From the NCBI RefSeq assembly GCF_042678385.1, contig NZ_JBHUDY010000001.1:2108001-2172000 (forward strand): a stretch of DNA of 64,000 nucleotides, in the 5' to 3' direction. The notes under the pieces are model-generated. The model did no database searches. It was given only the letters and a program-made list of their open reading frames with translations, and was not told where the DNA came from. Made by a program: the position numbers and the translations under genes. Numbering within the stretch: the stretch's first letter is position 1; each line of letters starts with the position of its first letter. This stretch comes from Sphingomonas_B tabacisoli. Lineage in GTDB: Bacteria; Pseudomonadota; Alphaproteobacteria; Sphingomonadales; Sphingomonadaceae. This document shows positions 51,374 through 59,522 of this stretch, one piece after another.

Positions 51374-52687
51374 ATGTCCGCCGACTATTTCGCCCCTTTC
51401 GACACGGTCCGCTACGAAGGGCCTGATTCCAAGAATGACCTCGCTTATCGTTGGTACGACAAGGATCGGGTCGTGCTCGGCAAGCGGATGGAGGATCATC
51501 TCCGTTTCGCCGTCTGCTTCTGGCACAGCTTCTGCTGGCCGGGCAGCGACGTATTCGGCGCCGGCACGTTCAGTCGGCCATGGCATGCCGGTGCCAACGA
51601 TGCGGCTGCGGCCAGGGCCAAGCGGGCCGCGGCGATGAGCTTCATCGAGAAACTCGATGTGCCCTTCTATTGCTTCCACGACGTCGATGTGATGGCGGAG
51701 ACGCACGATGCCGCCGGCTTCCGCCGCAGCTTTGCCGAGGCTGTCGACCATTTGGAAGCCCTGCAGGGCGCCCATGGCCGCCGGCTGCTCTGGGGCACGG
51801 CCAATCTGTTTGGGCACCCACGCTACATGGCCGGCGCCTCGACCAATCCCGATCCCGAAGTGTTCGCCTGGGCTGCTCTCCAGGTTCGCGACGCGCTCGA
51901 AGCGACGCATCGGCTCGGTGGCGAGAACTATGTCCTGTGGGGCGGCCGCGAAGGCTATGACACCATCCTCAACACCGATCTCGCGATCGAGCAGAAGAAC
52001 TTCGGCCGCTTCCTGTCGCTGGTGGTCGATCACAAGCACCGCATCGGTTTTCCCGGGGCGATTCTGATCGAGCCCAAGCCGCACGAGCCGACCAAGCATC
52101 AGTACGACTTCGACACCCAGACCGTATACGGATTCCTGAAACGCTTCGGCCTGGAAGATGAGGTGAAGGTCAATATCGAAGCCAACCACGCAACGCTGTC
52201 CGGCCACACCTTCGAGCACGAAATTGCGATGGCCCGCGCGCTCGGTATCTTTGGATCGATCGACGCTAACCGGGGCGACCACCAGAATGGCTGGGACACC
52301 GATCAATTCCCGAATTCGGTAGAGGAACTGACCCTCGCAATGCTGGAGATCCTGCGCGCCGGCGGATTCACCACCGGCGGCTTCAACTTCGACGCCAAGG
52401 TCCGCCGGCAAAGCATCGACGCGGTCGACCTGTTCCATGGCCATATCGGCGGCATCGACACGATCGCCCGCGCATTGCTGAAAGCAGCGGCGATTATCGA
52501 GGACGGCCAACTCGAAGCCTTTCGCGAGGAGCGTTATCGAGGGTGGGACGGCGAGCTTGGGCGTATGATCGGTTCCGACGGCACCACGCTCGCGACGATT
52601 GCGGATTTTGCGTTATCGCGAGACCTCGCGCCCCGTCCGGTTTCAGGTCGTCAGGAGTGGCTGGAGAACCTCGTCAATCGGGCATGA
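51374..52687 (+). CDS. xylA: Xylose isomerase
   Basis: A 437-residue class II xylose isomerase. H102 and D105 in YCFHDVD are the catalytic pair, matching H101 and D104 of the E. coli enzyme. KPHEPTKHQYDFD, NIEANHATLSGHTFEHE and SIDANRGDHQNGWDTDQFP supply the metal ligands. It converts D-xylose to D-xylulose for XylB. The start has GAAGGAAAG eight bases upstream. The genes run transporter-xylB-xylA. Confidence 0.96.
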   Translation: MSADYFAPFDTVRYEGPDSKNDLAYRWYDKDRVVLGKRMEDHLRFAVCFWHSFCWPGSDVFGAGTFSRPWHAGANDAAAARAKRAAAMSFIEKLDVPFYCFHDVDVMAETHDAAGFRRSFAEAVDHLEALQGAHGRRLLWGTANLFGHPRYMAGASTNPDPEVFAWAALQVRDALEATHRLGGENYVLWGGREGYDTILNTDLAIEQKNFGRFLSLVVDHKHRIGFPGAILIEPKPHEPTKHQYDFDTQTVYGFLKRFGLEDEVKVNIEANHATLSGHTFEHEIAMARALGIFGSIDANRGDHQNGWDTDQFPNSVEELTLAMLEILRAGGFTTGGFNFDAKVRRQSIDAVDLFHGHIGGIDTIARALLKAAAIIEDGQLEAFREERYRGWDGELGRMIGSDGTTLATIADFALSRDLAPRPVSGRQEWLENLVNRA

Positions 52688-52790
52688 CACCCTGAATCGT
52701 CGGCCAGGCTTGTCTTGGATTTTCTCGCTGAGCATAGCGGCGCTGAGACGGGTCGCCGCCGGACTGCATCAGTCGGCCCGGAGGACGAAT
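52688..52790. promoter_or_regulatory. Gap between xylA and the GntR gene
   Basis: The 103-bp gap carries the GntR ribosome site (CGGAGGACGAAT before the ATG). It has no clear hairpin terminator and no copy of the AGAA-N6-TTCT repeat. It probably holds the GntR promoter, but I cannot define boxes. Confidence 0.4.
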
Positions 52791-53498
52791 ATGGCGGAAG
52801 AGAAGCCTTACGAACCCGCTCATCGACTGGTGGCGCGTGCGATCGGGACCCCCATCGTCACCGGCCACCGCCCGCCTGGGGAGATTCTCGCCAAGGAGGT
52901 CGAGCTCGCTCAGCAGTTCGGGCTATCGCGAAGCGTGATCCGTGAGGCGTTGGCGACGCTTGCCGCCAAGGGGCTTATCGAAAGCCGTCCAAGGGCGGGC
53001 ACGCGAGTGCGCTCACGCAGCGCATGGAACCTGCTCGATCCTGACGTCCTCGCCTGGATGTTCGAAGGTGCCCCGCCCCTATCGTTCATCCGCAGCCTGT
53101 TCCAGTTGCGGCTGATCATCGAGCCTGCTGCCGCAGAGCTCGCAGCCACCGAGCGAAGAACGGACCAGCTCGCTCGCATGCGTGACGCACTTGACGCCAT
53201 GGCGCGATACGGTCTCGCCATTCCCGAGGGGCAAGCTGCCGACCAGGAGTTCCACCGGGCGCTGCTGGACGGCACAGCAAATGAGCTGCTCGTCTCGCTT
53301 GGCGGCGGCATCGCCGCTGCCGTCCGCTGGACGACCTTCTTCAAATACCGAACCAATCGGCATCCTCGCGATCCAATTCCGCAGCACCGTCTGCTCTTCG
53401 ATGCGATCGCGCGATCGGATGGCCCGGCCGCGCGCGAGGCGGCGGTCGCGCTGATCCGTCAGGCCCAGTTCGACACCGAGGCGGCCCTCGGCGCTTGA
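52791..53498 (+). CDS. GntR (FadR-type) transcriptional regulator
   Basis: A 235-residue regulator. The winged helix at about 10-75 includes KEVELAQQFGLSRSVIREALATLAAKGLIESRPRAGTRV. The FCD ligand domain follows at about 85-220 with the usual metal histidines in EFHRALLDGT and DPIPQHRLLFDAI. It faces the sugar-acid dehydratase gene tail to tail with a 9-bp gap. It very likely controls the arabinose/sugar-acid genes downstream, a common role for FadR-type regulators. The inverted repeats in the 55.4-55.6 kb gap are its best candidate operators. Confidence 0.9.
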   Translation: MAEEKPYEPAHRLVARAIGTPIVTGHRPPGEILAKEVELAQQFGLSRSVIREALATLAAKGLIESRPRAGTRVRSRSAWNLLDPDVLAWMFEGAPPLSFIRSLFQLRLIIEPAAAELAATERRTDQLARMRDALDAMARYGLAIPEGQAADQEFHRALLDGTANELLVSLGGGIAAAVRWTTFFKYRTNRHPRDPIPQHRLLFDAIARSDGPAAREAAVALIRQAQFDTEAALGA

Positions 53499-53507
53499 CT
53501 GCTTTTC

Positions 53508-55313
53508 TCAGTGATTGTCGCGCGGGAGGCCGCTCGTCTGCGCGATGCGCTGGAATTTCTCGGCGCCTTCGAGGATCGCGCCGGTTTCCATCTGGCCCAC
53601 CATTCCCCGCTGGATCGCCTGCCACGGCGTCTGCGATGGCGGATACCGGTAACCGCCAGCCGACCTCAAAGCTTCCCGCCGTTCCGCAAGTTCCGCTTCC
53701 GAGATCTGCACGTTCACCGTGCGCTTCCCGAGGTCGATCCGGACCCGATCGCCGGTCCGCAAGAGTGCGAGGCCGCCCCAAGCCGCTGCTTCAGGACTTG
53801 CATTGAGGATTGAAGGCGACCCCGACGTACCGGACTGACGGCCATCACCGATGCAGGGCAAGGCATCCACGCCTTCCGTGATCAGATAGCTGGGCGGCCG
53901 CATGTTCACGACCTCCGCCGCGCCGGGATATCCGATCGGCCCGGCGCCTCGCATGAACAGCAATGTCTGGCTGGTGATCCCAAGTGCCGGATCGTCGATC
54001 CGCCGATGATAGTCCTCCGGCCCATCGAAGACGACCGCCGGCCCTTCAAAGGCATCGGGATCGTCGGGATTTTCGAGGTAACGCTCATGAAACGCAGGCG
54101 AGATGACGCTCGTCTTCATGATCGCAGCGTCAAAGAGGTTGCCGGACAAAAGGATGAACCCGGCATTCTCTTTCAGGGGGCGGCCGAACGGGCGAATGAC
54201 GTCCTCGTCTTCAATTACCGCTCCTCGGCAATTCTCGCCGATCGTCCGCCCGTTCGCCGTCATCGCGTCCTCATGGATCAGTCCCTGGTCCATGAGCTGA
54301 CTGACCACGGCCGGGACGCCGCCCGCGCGATAATAATCTTCGCCCAGATACGAACCCGCCGGCTGGAGGTTCACGAGCAGCGGGATTGCATGCCCCTCTG
54401 TCTCCCAGTCCTTCAGGGGGAGATCTACACCGACATGCCTTGCGAGCGCCGCCAGATGGATCGGTGCATTGGTCGATCCCCCGATTGCCGAATTGACGCG
54501 GATCGCATTGTGAAACGCCGGCTTTGTCAGGATGTCCGAAGGCTTGAGGTCCTCGGCGATCATTTCCACGATCCGCCTTCCGGTCTGGTATGCGACTTCC
54601 TGCCGGTCGCGATAGGGCGCGGGAATGGCGGCGGAACCCGGCAGTGACATGCCAAGCGCTTCGCAAAGCGAGTTCATCGTCGTCGCCGTGCCCATCGTGT
54701 TGCAATAGCCTGTCGACGGAGCGGAAGACGCGACAAGGCGAATGAAGGCCGCTTCATCGATTTCGCCCGCGGCGAGGAGTTGCCGCGCCTTCCAGACAAT
54801 CGTGCCCGAACCGGTGCGCTCACCCTTGTGCCAGCCATTGAGCATGGGCCCGACGGAAAGCGCGATCGCGGGGATATTTACGGTTGCCGCCGCCATCAGG
54901 CAGGCCGGCGTCGTCTTGTCACAACCGATGGTCAGCACAACGCCGTCGAGCGGGTAACCGTAAAGCACCTCGACAAGGCCCAGATAGGCAAGATTGCGGT
55001 CGAGCCCCGCGGTCGGGCGCTTCCCCGTTTCCTGAATTGGGTGGACCGGAAACTCGAGCACGATTCCGCCCATTTCGCGCACGCCTTCCCGGACTCGCTC
55101 GGCGAGCACCAGGTGATGCCTGTTGCAGGGTGAAAGGTCCGAGCCAGTCTGCGCGATGCCAACGATTGGCCGGCCTGACCGCAACTCCTCAAGGCTGAGT
55201 CCAAAGTTGAGGTACCGCTCCAGATAAAGCGCGGTCATGTCGATATTGTCAGGATTGTCGAACCAGGCGCGGCTGCGAAGCTTGGGGCTTGAGGCGGTCA
55301 CAGGTTGCTCCAT
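53508..55313 (-). CDS. IlvD/Edd family sugar-acid dehydratase (L-arabonate or D-xylonate type)
   Basis: A 601-residue dehydratase of the IlvD/Edd family. GCDKTTPACLM, SAPSTGYCNTMGTATTMN and VNSAIGGSTNAPIHL hold the iron-sulfur cysteines and active-site residues of this family, and GDGRQSGTSGSPSILN is near the end. It converts sugar acids such as L-arabonate, D-xylonate or D-gluconate to 2-keto-3-deoxy acids. It is divergent from an L-arabinose-1-dehydrogenase-like gene, so L-arabonate is the best guess. The start is the ATG at 55313. Confidence 0.9.
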   Translation of the reverse strand: MEQPVTASSPKLRSRAWFDNPDNIDMTALYLERYLNFGLSLEELRSGRPIVGIAQTGSDLSPCNRHHLVLAERVREGVREMGGIVLEFPVHPIQETGKRPTAGLDRNLAYLGLVEVLYGYPLDGVVLTIGCDKTTPACLMAAATVNIPAIALSVGPMLNGWHKGERTGSGTIVWKARQLLAAGEIDEAAFIRLVASSAPSTGYCNTMGTATTMNSLCEALGMSLPGSAAIPAPYRDRQEVAYQTGRRIVEMIAEDLKPSDILTKPAFHNAIRVNSAIGGSTNAPIHLAALARHVGVDLPLKDWETEGHAIPLLVNLQPAGSYLGEDYYRAGGVPAVVSQLMDQGLIHEDAMTANGRTIGENCRGAVIEDEDVIRPFGRPLKENAGFILLSGNLFDAAIMKTSVISPAFHERYLENPDDPDAFEGPAVVFDGPEDYHRRIDDPALGITSQTLLFMRGAGPIGYPGAAEVVNMRPPSYLITEGVDALPCIGDGRQSGTSGSPSILNASPEAAAWGGLALLRTGDRVRIDLGKRTVNVQISEAELAERREALRSAGGYRYPPSQTPWQAIQRGMVGQMETGAILEGAEKFQRIAQTSGLPRDNH

Positions 55314-55392
55314 TCGGGCCGCGGCAAAAAACAGTGTTGCGGCCTGGCCAGGGTTGAGACTTGCGCCGGCACATATCACGGCTGGCGCGGCT

Positions 55393-55414
55393 CCATATAG
55401 TCTGACCTATATGG
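55393..55414. promoter_or_regulatory. Perfect inverted repeat CCATATAG-N6-CTATATGG
   Basis: Two perfect 8-bp arms flank a 6-bp spacer (TCTGAC), 80 bp upstream of the dehydratase start. It is a strong candidate operator for the nearby GntR regulator or another dimeric repressor. It differs clearly from the AGAA-N6-TTCT motif further left. Confidence 0.6.
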
Positions 55415-55546
55415 CCGCCCGGGATTGGATCGACTGCCGCTTGCCACACAAGCCGCCGCTATCTATTTGGGCCGCTCTTCGTCTGAAAGCGGCAGTCTGC
55501 GCAAACGAATACAGGCGCCCACCTGATCCTTGCGCTCTTGACAATA

Positions 55547-55569
55547 CTATGTAGATAAGTCGGACATAG
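55547..55569. promoter_or_regulatory. Inverted repeat CTATGT-N11-ACATAG
   Basis: Two perfect 6-bp arms flank an 11-bp spacer, immediately after a TTGACA box (55539-55544). It may be the plus-strand promoter/operator for the dehydrogenase gene, but that start codon is about 230 bp away. Confidence 0.4.
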
Positions 55570-55594
55570 AAACGGTCATCTCGCAGGCATCGAC

Positions 55595-55801
55595 ATGACA
55601 GGCGAGGACGGCACGCCGAGGCGGTTGGGGTTTGCTCTCGCCAACGGGTTCGGCGATCATGTAACCGAACCGCACAGTCATCTTCGGCTTGCCCATTCCA
55701 AGATCTGCCCGGCATTCATCGGCGCGGAGCCCCTTTCCCTACCCTTGCGCAACACGCTTGCGTCGGCTTCGCCGGCTGCGGTGACGGTTCGCGCGTTGTG
55801 A
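55595..55801 (+). CDS. Doubtful small ORF ahead of the arabinose dehydrogenase-like gene
   Basis: A 68-codon frame from an ATG at 55595, whose TGA overlaps the next gene's GTG start as GTGA, the same coupling seen throughout the window. The translated protein (MTGEDGTPRRLGF...) has no recognisable family, signal or membrane segment, and it may be a decayed gene remnant or chance. I report it because the coupling is neat and no other gene fills the gap. Confidence 0.3.
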   Translation: MTGEDGTPRRLGFALANGFGDHVTEPHSHLRLAHSKICPAFIGAEPLSLPLRNTLASASPAAVTVRAL

Positions 55802-56739
55802 CAGAGCCGATCCGTGTCGCCATCGTCGGCATGGGCCGAATTGCGCACGAGCACCACTTACCCGCGATTGCGGTGAATAAAGCGTTCGACTTGGTCGCAA
55901 CGGTGAGCCCGGAAGGCGGGAGCACCAATGGCTTGCCTGTCTTTCAGGATATAGACGCACTGACGACAAGCAACCTGCCGGTCGACGCAGTCATCGTGTG
56001 CACACCGCCACAGGTGCGACGCGCGATTGCAGCGCGGGCCCTGACGCGCGGATGGCACGTCTTTCTTGAAAAGCCCCCAGCGCCCAGTCTTGCTGAGTCC
56101 GAGTTCCTACGCGAGTTATCCCTCGATTGCGGCGTCACCCTCTTCGCGAGCTGGCATTCCCGCTACGCCGCAGGCGTGGCCAGGGCGAGGAAATGGTTGG
56201 CCGAACGCACGATCAAGCACGTGACCATTATCTGGCGCGAAGACGTGCGTGTCTGGCATCCCGGGCAGGAGTGGATGTGGCGCGCAGGCGGGTTGGGTGT
56301 CTTCGATGCCGGTATCAATGCGCTTTCGATCGCAACCATCATCATGCCGCGACCAATTTTCGTGGTTGATGCTGAGCTTGATTTCCCGGCCAACCTGGCG
56401 GCTCCAATCGCGGCGCGTCTGAGCCTCATGGACACGCAAGGCGTGCCAATCGCGGTGGATCTCGATTTCCGCCAGGAAGGTCCGCAGAGCTGGGACATCA
56501 AGATCGAGACTGACATCGGCCGAATGACCTTGCGAAACGGCGGAGCCGATCTCATTCTTCCCGGTGCGGCGAGCACCGGCGCTGCGGCCGATCTTCATGG
56601 CGAATATCAAGCTCTCTATACACGCTTCGCCGAGTTGATCAGGGCTGGGCGATCCTACATGGACGTGGCGCCGCTCAGACTGGTCGCGGACTCTTTCCTA
56701 TGCGGTCGGCAATCGCTCGTGACCCCCTTCATCGAATGA
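55798..56739 (+). CDS. L-arabinose 1-dehydrogenase-like Gfo family enzyme
   Basis: A 313-residue GFO/IDH/MocA protein close to bacterial L-arabinose/D-galactose 1-dehydrogenases. It has VAIVGMGRIAHEHHLPAI, VIVCTPPQVRRA and HVFLEKPPAPSLAE, then TLFASWHSRYA, WREDVRVWHPGQEWMW and GGLGVFDAGINALSI, and ends PLRLVADSFLCGRR-like. It oxidises the sugar to its lactone with NAD(P). The start is a GTG at 55798. Divergent from the sugar-acid dehydratase, it forms the first step of a non-phosphorylative L-arabinose route. No lactonase or downstream dehydratase is in the window. Confidence 0.88.
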   Translation: MTEPIRVAIVGMGRIAHEHHLPAIAVNKAFDLVATVSPEGGSTNGLPVFQDIDALTTSNLPVDAVIVCTPPQVRRAIAARALTRGWHVFLEKPPAPSLAESEFLRELSLDCGVTLFASWHSRYAAGVARARKWLAERTIKHVTIIWREDVRVWHPGQEWMWRAGGLGVFDAGINALSIATIIMPRPIFVVDAELDFPANLAAPIAARLSLMDTQGVPIAVDLDFRQEGPQSWDIKIETDIGRMTLRNGGADLILPGAASTGAAADLHGEYQALYTRFAELIRAGRSYMDVAPLRLVADSFLCGRQSLVTPFIE

Positions 56740-56782
56740 TGGCACGTAGGGCTCAGACCCTCGTCGACCGGTTCTTTTCCGC

Positions 56783-58375
56783 CTACCACCAAGTCGCGTA
56801 GAGAGCGATCAGGATCAGGATCACGGCGATGCCGCCGGCATTGAAGCCCGTGCTGGTACGATAGTCCACATCTCCGGTCGCGATCGTGTCGGAACCGGCG
56901 CGCATCGGCGTTGCGAGTGAGATGCCAATCGCCAGCGCCGCGGATGCCAGGAACACCACGGCCATCCGGTCGAGAAACGGCAGCGCGGGCCAGAGCAGCT
57001 TGAACGCCCAGGAGAGCGCAACTGAGACGACCGCAGCGGCAATTGCGCCCGCCTCGTTTGCGCGCTTCCAGAACAGGCCGAGCAGGAAGATGACGGTGAT
57101 GCCCGGCGTGAAGAAGCCGGTGAACTCCTGGATGAATAGATAGGCCTGCTCCGATTGCCCGACGAGCGGACGCGCAGTGACGATCGCGATCAGCGTCGCA
57201 GCGACGGCGATCACGCGTCCGACGAAGACGAGGTGCCGCTCCCGCGTGCCGCGACACTCCTCCACCTCGCTGCCGATGCCGCGAAATTTGGCGTAGATGT
57301 CGAGCGTGAAGATCGTCGCGATCGAATTGATCTTGGACGCCGTCGAAGCGATGATCGCCGCGACCAGTGCGGCGAAGACCAAGCCGAGCAGCCCGTGCGG
57401 CAGCAGGCGCATCATCGTCGGATAGGCCTCGTCCGGCTTCACGAGCCCCGGCGACAATAGCACGGCAGCGATCCCGGGGAGCACGATGATGATCGGCATC
57501 AAGAGCTTCAGGAACGCCGCGAACAACACGCCGCGCTGCGCCTCGTCGATGCTCTTCGCAGCAAGCGCGCGCTGAATGATGTACTGGTTGAACCCCCAAT
57601 AGCTGAGGTTGGCGATCCACATCCCCCCGATCAGCACCGACAGGCCGGGCAGGTCCGCATAGTGCGGGTCGCCTTTTTTCAGGATCATGTGGAAATGATC
57701 CGGGATCGCGCCGGTCAGCCTTTGCCAGCCGGCGAGCATGCCCTGCCCATCGCCAAGCTGCCCGAGCGTGATGATCGCGATGATGAGGCCGCCCAGAACC
57801 AGCAGCGTGACTTGCACGATATCGGTCAGCGCCACCGCCTTCAGCCCACCGCGGATTTGGTACAGCAAAGCGAACGCGCCGAGCACGACGAGCGCCGCGG
57901 TCTGGTCGACGCCTGCGACCTTGGTGACCGCGATCGACCCCAGCCAGATGATCGAGGTCAGATTCACGAACACGTAAAGGGCAAGCCAGAAGAACGCCAT
58001 CAGCGTCCGGATGCGCGGGCCGTAGCGCCGCTCCAGGAACTGCGGCATCGTGTAGATCTCGTTCCTGAGGAAAATCGGCAGGAAGAATTTGCCGACGATC
58101 AGCAGAGTGAGGGCAGCCATCCATTCGAACGACGAGATGGCGAGCCCTATCGCATAGCCGGAGCCGGACATGCCGACGATCTGTTCGGCCGAGATGTTCG
58201 CGGCGATCAGTGACGCGCCAATTGCCCACCAAGGCAGGTTCTTGGAGGCAAGGAAATAGTCGGTCGTGTTCTTCGGACCTGCCCCCGCCTTGTCGCGCGA
58301 CACCCACTGGGCGAGGCCGAAGATCATCACCGCATAGGCGACGATGACAGCAATATCTATGTTGCTGAGACCCAC
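56783..58375 (-). CDS. Na+/sugar symporter, SGLT (SSS) family
   Basis: A 530-residue sodium:solute symporter with about 14 helices. It closely follows the Vibrio SGLT pattern: WVSRDKAGAGPKNTTDYFLASKNLPWWAIGASLIAANISAEQIVGMSGSGYAIGL, GGMWIANLSYWGFNQYIIQRALAAKS and KINSIATIFTLDIY. It likely imports galactose, glucose or arabinose with sodium. It converges with the dehydrogenase gene (43-bp gap) and is upstream of the ThuA operon by 22 bp. Its start is the ATG at 58375. Confidence 0.92.
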   Translation of the reverse strand: MGLSNIDIAVIVAYAVMIFGLAQWVSRDKAGAGPKNTTDYFLASKNLPWWAIGASLIAANISAEQIVGMSGSGYAIGLAISSFEWMAALTLLIVGKFFLPIFLRNEIYTMPQFLERRYGPRIRTLMAFFWLALYVFVNLTSIIWLGSIAVTKVAGVDQTAALVVLGAFALLYQIRGGLKAVALTDIVQVTLLVLGGLIIAIITLGQLGDGQGMLAGWQRLTGAIPDHFHMILKKGDPHYADLPGLSVLIGGMWIANLSYWGFNQYIIQRALAAKSIDEAQRGVLFAAFLKLLMPIIIVLPGIAAVLLSPGLVKPDEAYPTMMRLLPHGLLGLVFAALVAAIIASTASKINSIATIFTLDIYAKFRGIGSEVEECRGTRERHLVFVGRVIAVAATLIAIVTARPLVGQSEQAYLFIQEFTGFFTPGITVIFLLGLFWKRANEAGAIAAAVVSVALSWAFKLLWPALPFLDRMAVVFLASAALAIGISLATPMRAGSDTIATGDVDYRTSTGFNAGGIAVILILIALYATWW

Positions 58376-58397
58376 TTCTTTCTCCCCCCGCGCAGCG

Positions 58398-59522
58398 TCA
58401 GCGCGTCCCGCTTTCCTTGCCCGCCAGGCAGCGCGTTTCGCCCAGTCCTGCCGCCCAGGCTATACCGTTCTCGAGCAGCTTCAGACTGTTCGGCTCGCTG
58501 TAGTTTTCGGGACGATGGCCGATCGCCGAATAAAAGGAACGGCCGTTGCCGATGCACTGAGTCCAGGCGATCGGATGGTCGCCCATGCGCAAATCCTGCC
58601 CGCCGATACCTAGAGGCGAATAGCTGCTCTCGTCGAGGCGAGCGAGGATATGCGCGCCCTTGGAGCGCGGGCTGGCGGCAAAGGAATACCATTCCTCCGT
58701 CATCGTCCAGCCGGGTCCCAGTCCCCGCGTGATCGCGCTGCCAGAGTCCTCGACAATAACCCGCGCCGCTTGGAACTGCGGAGACATCGGATGGCCGATG
58801 AAACGCGCGCCGATCAGCGTGTCCGCGTACCAGTCCCACACATATAAGGGATCGCCGCCGGAGCCGTGAAAGCCGGCGAACCCGCCGCCGTGCGCCAGCC
58901 ACGACTTGAGCGCCTGTTCCTGCCGAACCGTGAGAGCGTCACCGCTTACATTGTTCCAGACGACGGCGTCGAAGCGGGCCAGGTCGCGCGCATTGAACAC
59001 GGCGCCGTTGTCGCTGAACACGATCGTCCACCCGCGGCGCGCGGCCATCGCTTTCAAGGCCGCGGTCGCTGCATTCACAGACGGAGCGTCGCGAAAGCCC
59101 GTAATCTTGTCGAACACGAGGATAGCCGGCCGCTTGATATTCGCGGGCAAGCCGGGCGGCGTCTGGTCGTAGCCAGCGCAGCGTGCGCGGATCGCCTGCG
59201 GCGTCAGCTTCACGGCGCCGAGCGCAGTGTCGAGCCTGGACGCGAGCGCCGCTCCATTGGGCCGGGTGCGGAGCAACGATTCCAGCGAGAGAATTCGGGC
59301 AAAGCCGGGCGGCAGCGGCCTTCCGCCGAAGTTCCGGCTAAAGCCGCTGACCAGCTCCGGCGCTTCACGGTCGAGCACTGCCTTTGCGGCGGGATCGCCG
59401 AGCACATCGGCAAGGATCGTTCGCGATGAATAGGGTTGGTGCGCGAGCGGGCAGTCGGTGCCCGCCGCCTGTGCCGTTGTGGCCGAGAGCAACAATCCGG
59501 CCAAGGCAATTCCGAGCTTCAT
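58398..59522 (-). CDS. Secreted ThuA-domain protein (longer form)
   Basis: A 374-residue protein with a signal peptide ending TAQA. The N-terminal region (about 30-130) resembles carboxymuconolactone/sugar-catabolic extensions seen with ThuA. The ThuA domain follows (AILVFDKITGFRDAP, ARDLARFDAVVWNNVSG, WLAHGGGFAGFHGSGGDPLYVWDWY, ITRGLGPGWTMTEEWYSF). Its start overlaps the GH106 stop as ATGA, so the two are co-translated. Periplasmic processing of the sugar released by GH106 is an inference. Confidence 0.86.
   Translation of the reverse strand: MKLGIALAGLLLSATTAQAAGTDCPLAHQPYSSRTILADVLGDPAAKAVLDREAPELVSGFSRNFGGRPLPPGFARILSLESLLRTRPNGAALASRLDTALGAVKLTPQAIRARCAGYDQTPPGLPANIKRPAILVFDKITGFRDAPSVNAATAALKAMAARRGWTIVFSDNGAVFNARDLARFDAVVWNNVSGDALTVRQEQALKSWLAHGGGFAGFHGSGGDPLYVWDWYADTLIGARFIGHPMSPQFQAARVIVEDSGSAITRGLGPGWTMTEEWYSFAASPRSKGAHILARLDESSYSPLGIGGQDLRMGDHPIAWTQCIGNGRSFYSAIGHRPENYSEPNSLKLLENGIAWAAGLGETRCLAGKESGTR

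Larger units (their letters stand above)
55314..55797. promoter_or_regulatory. Divergent regulatory gap upstream of the arabonate dehydratase
   Basis: This 484-bp gap holds two inverted repeats (55393-55414 and 55547-55569) and a TTGACA box at 55539-55544. The only coding candidate is a doubtful 68-codon frame (55595-55801) whose stop overlaps the next start. Base composition is mixed, and the right half is like coding DNA. No terminator hairpin is obvious. Confidence 0.5.
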
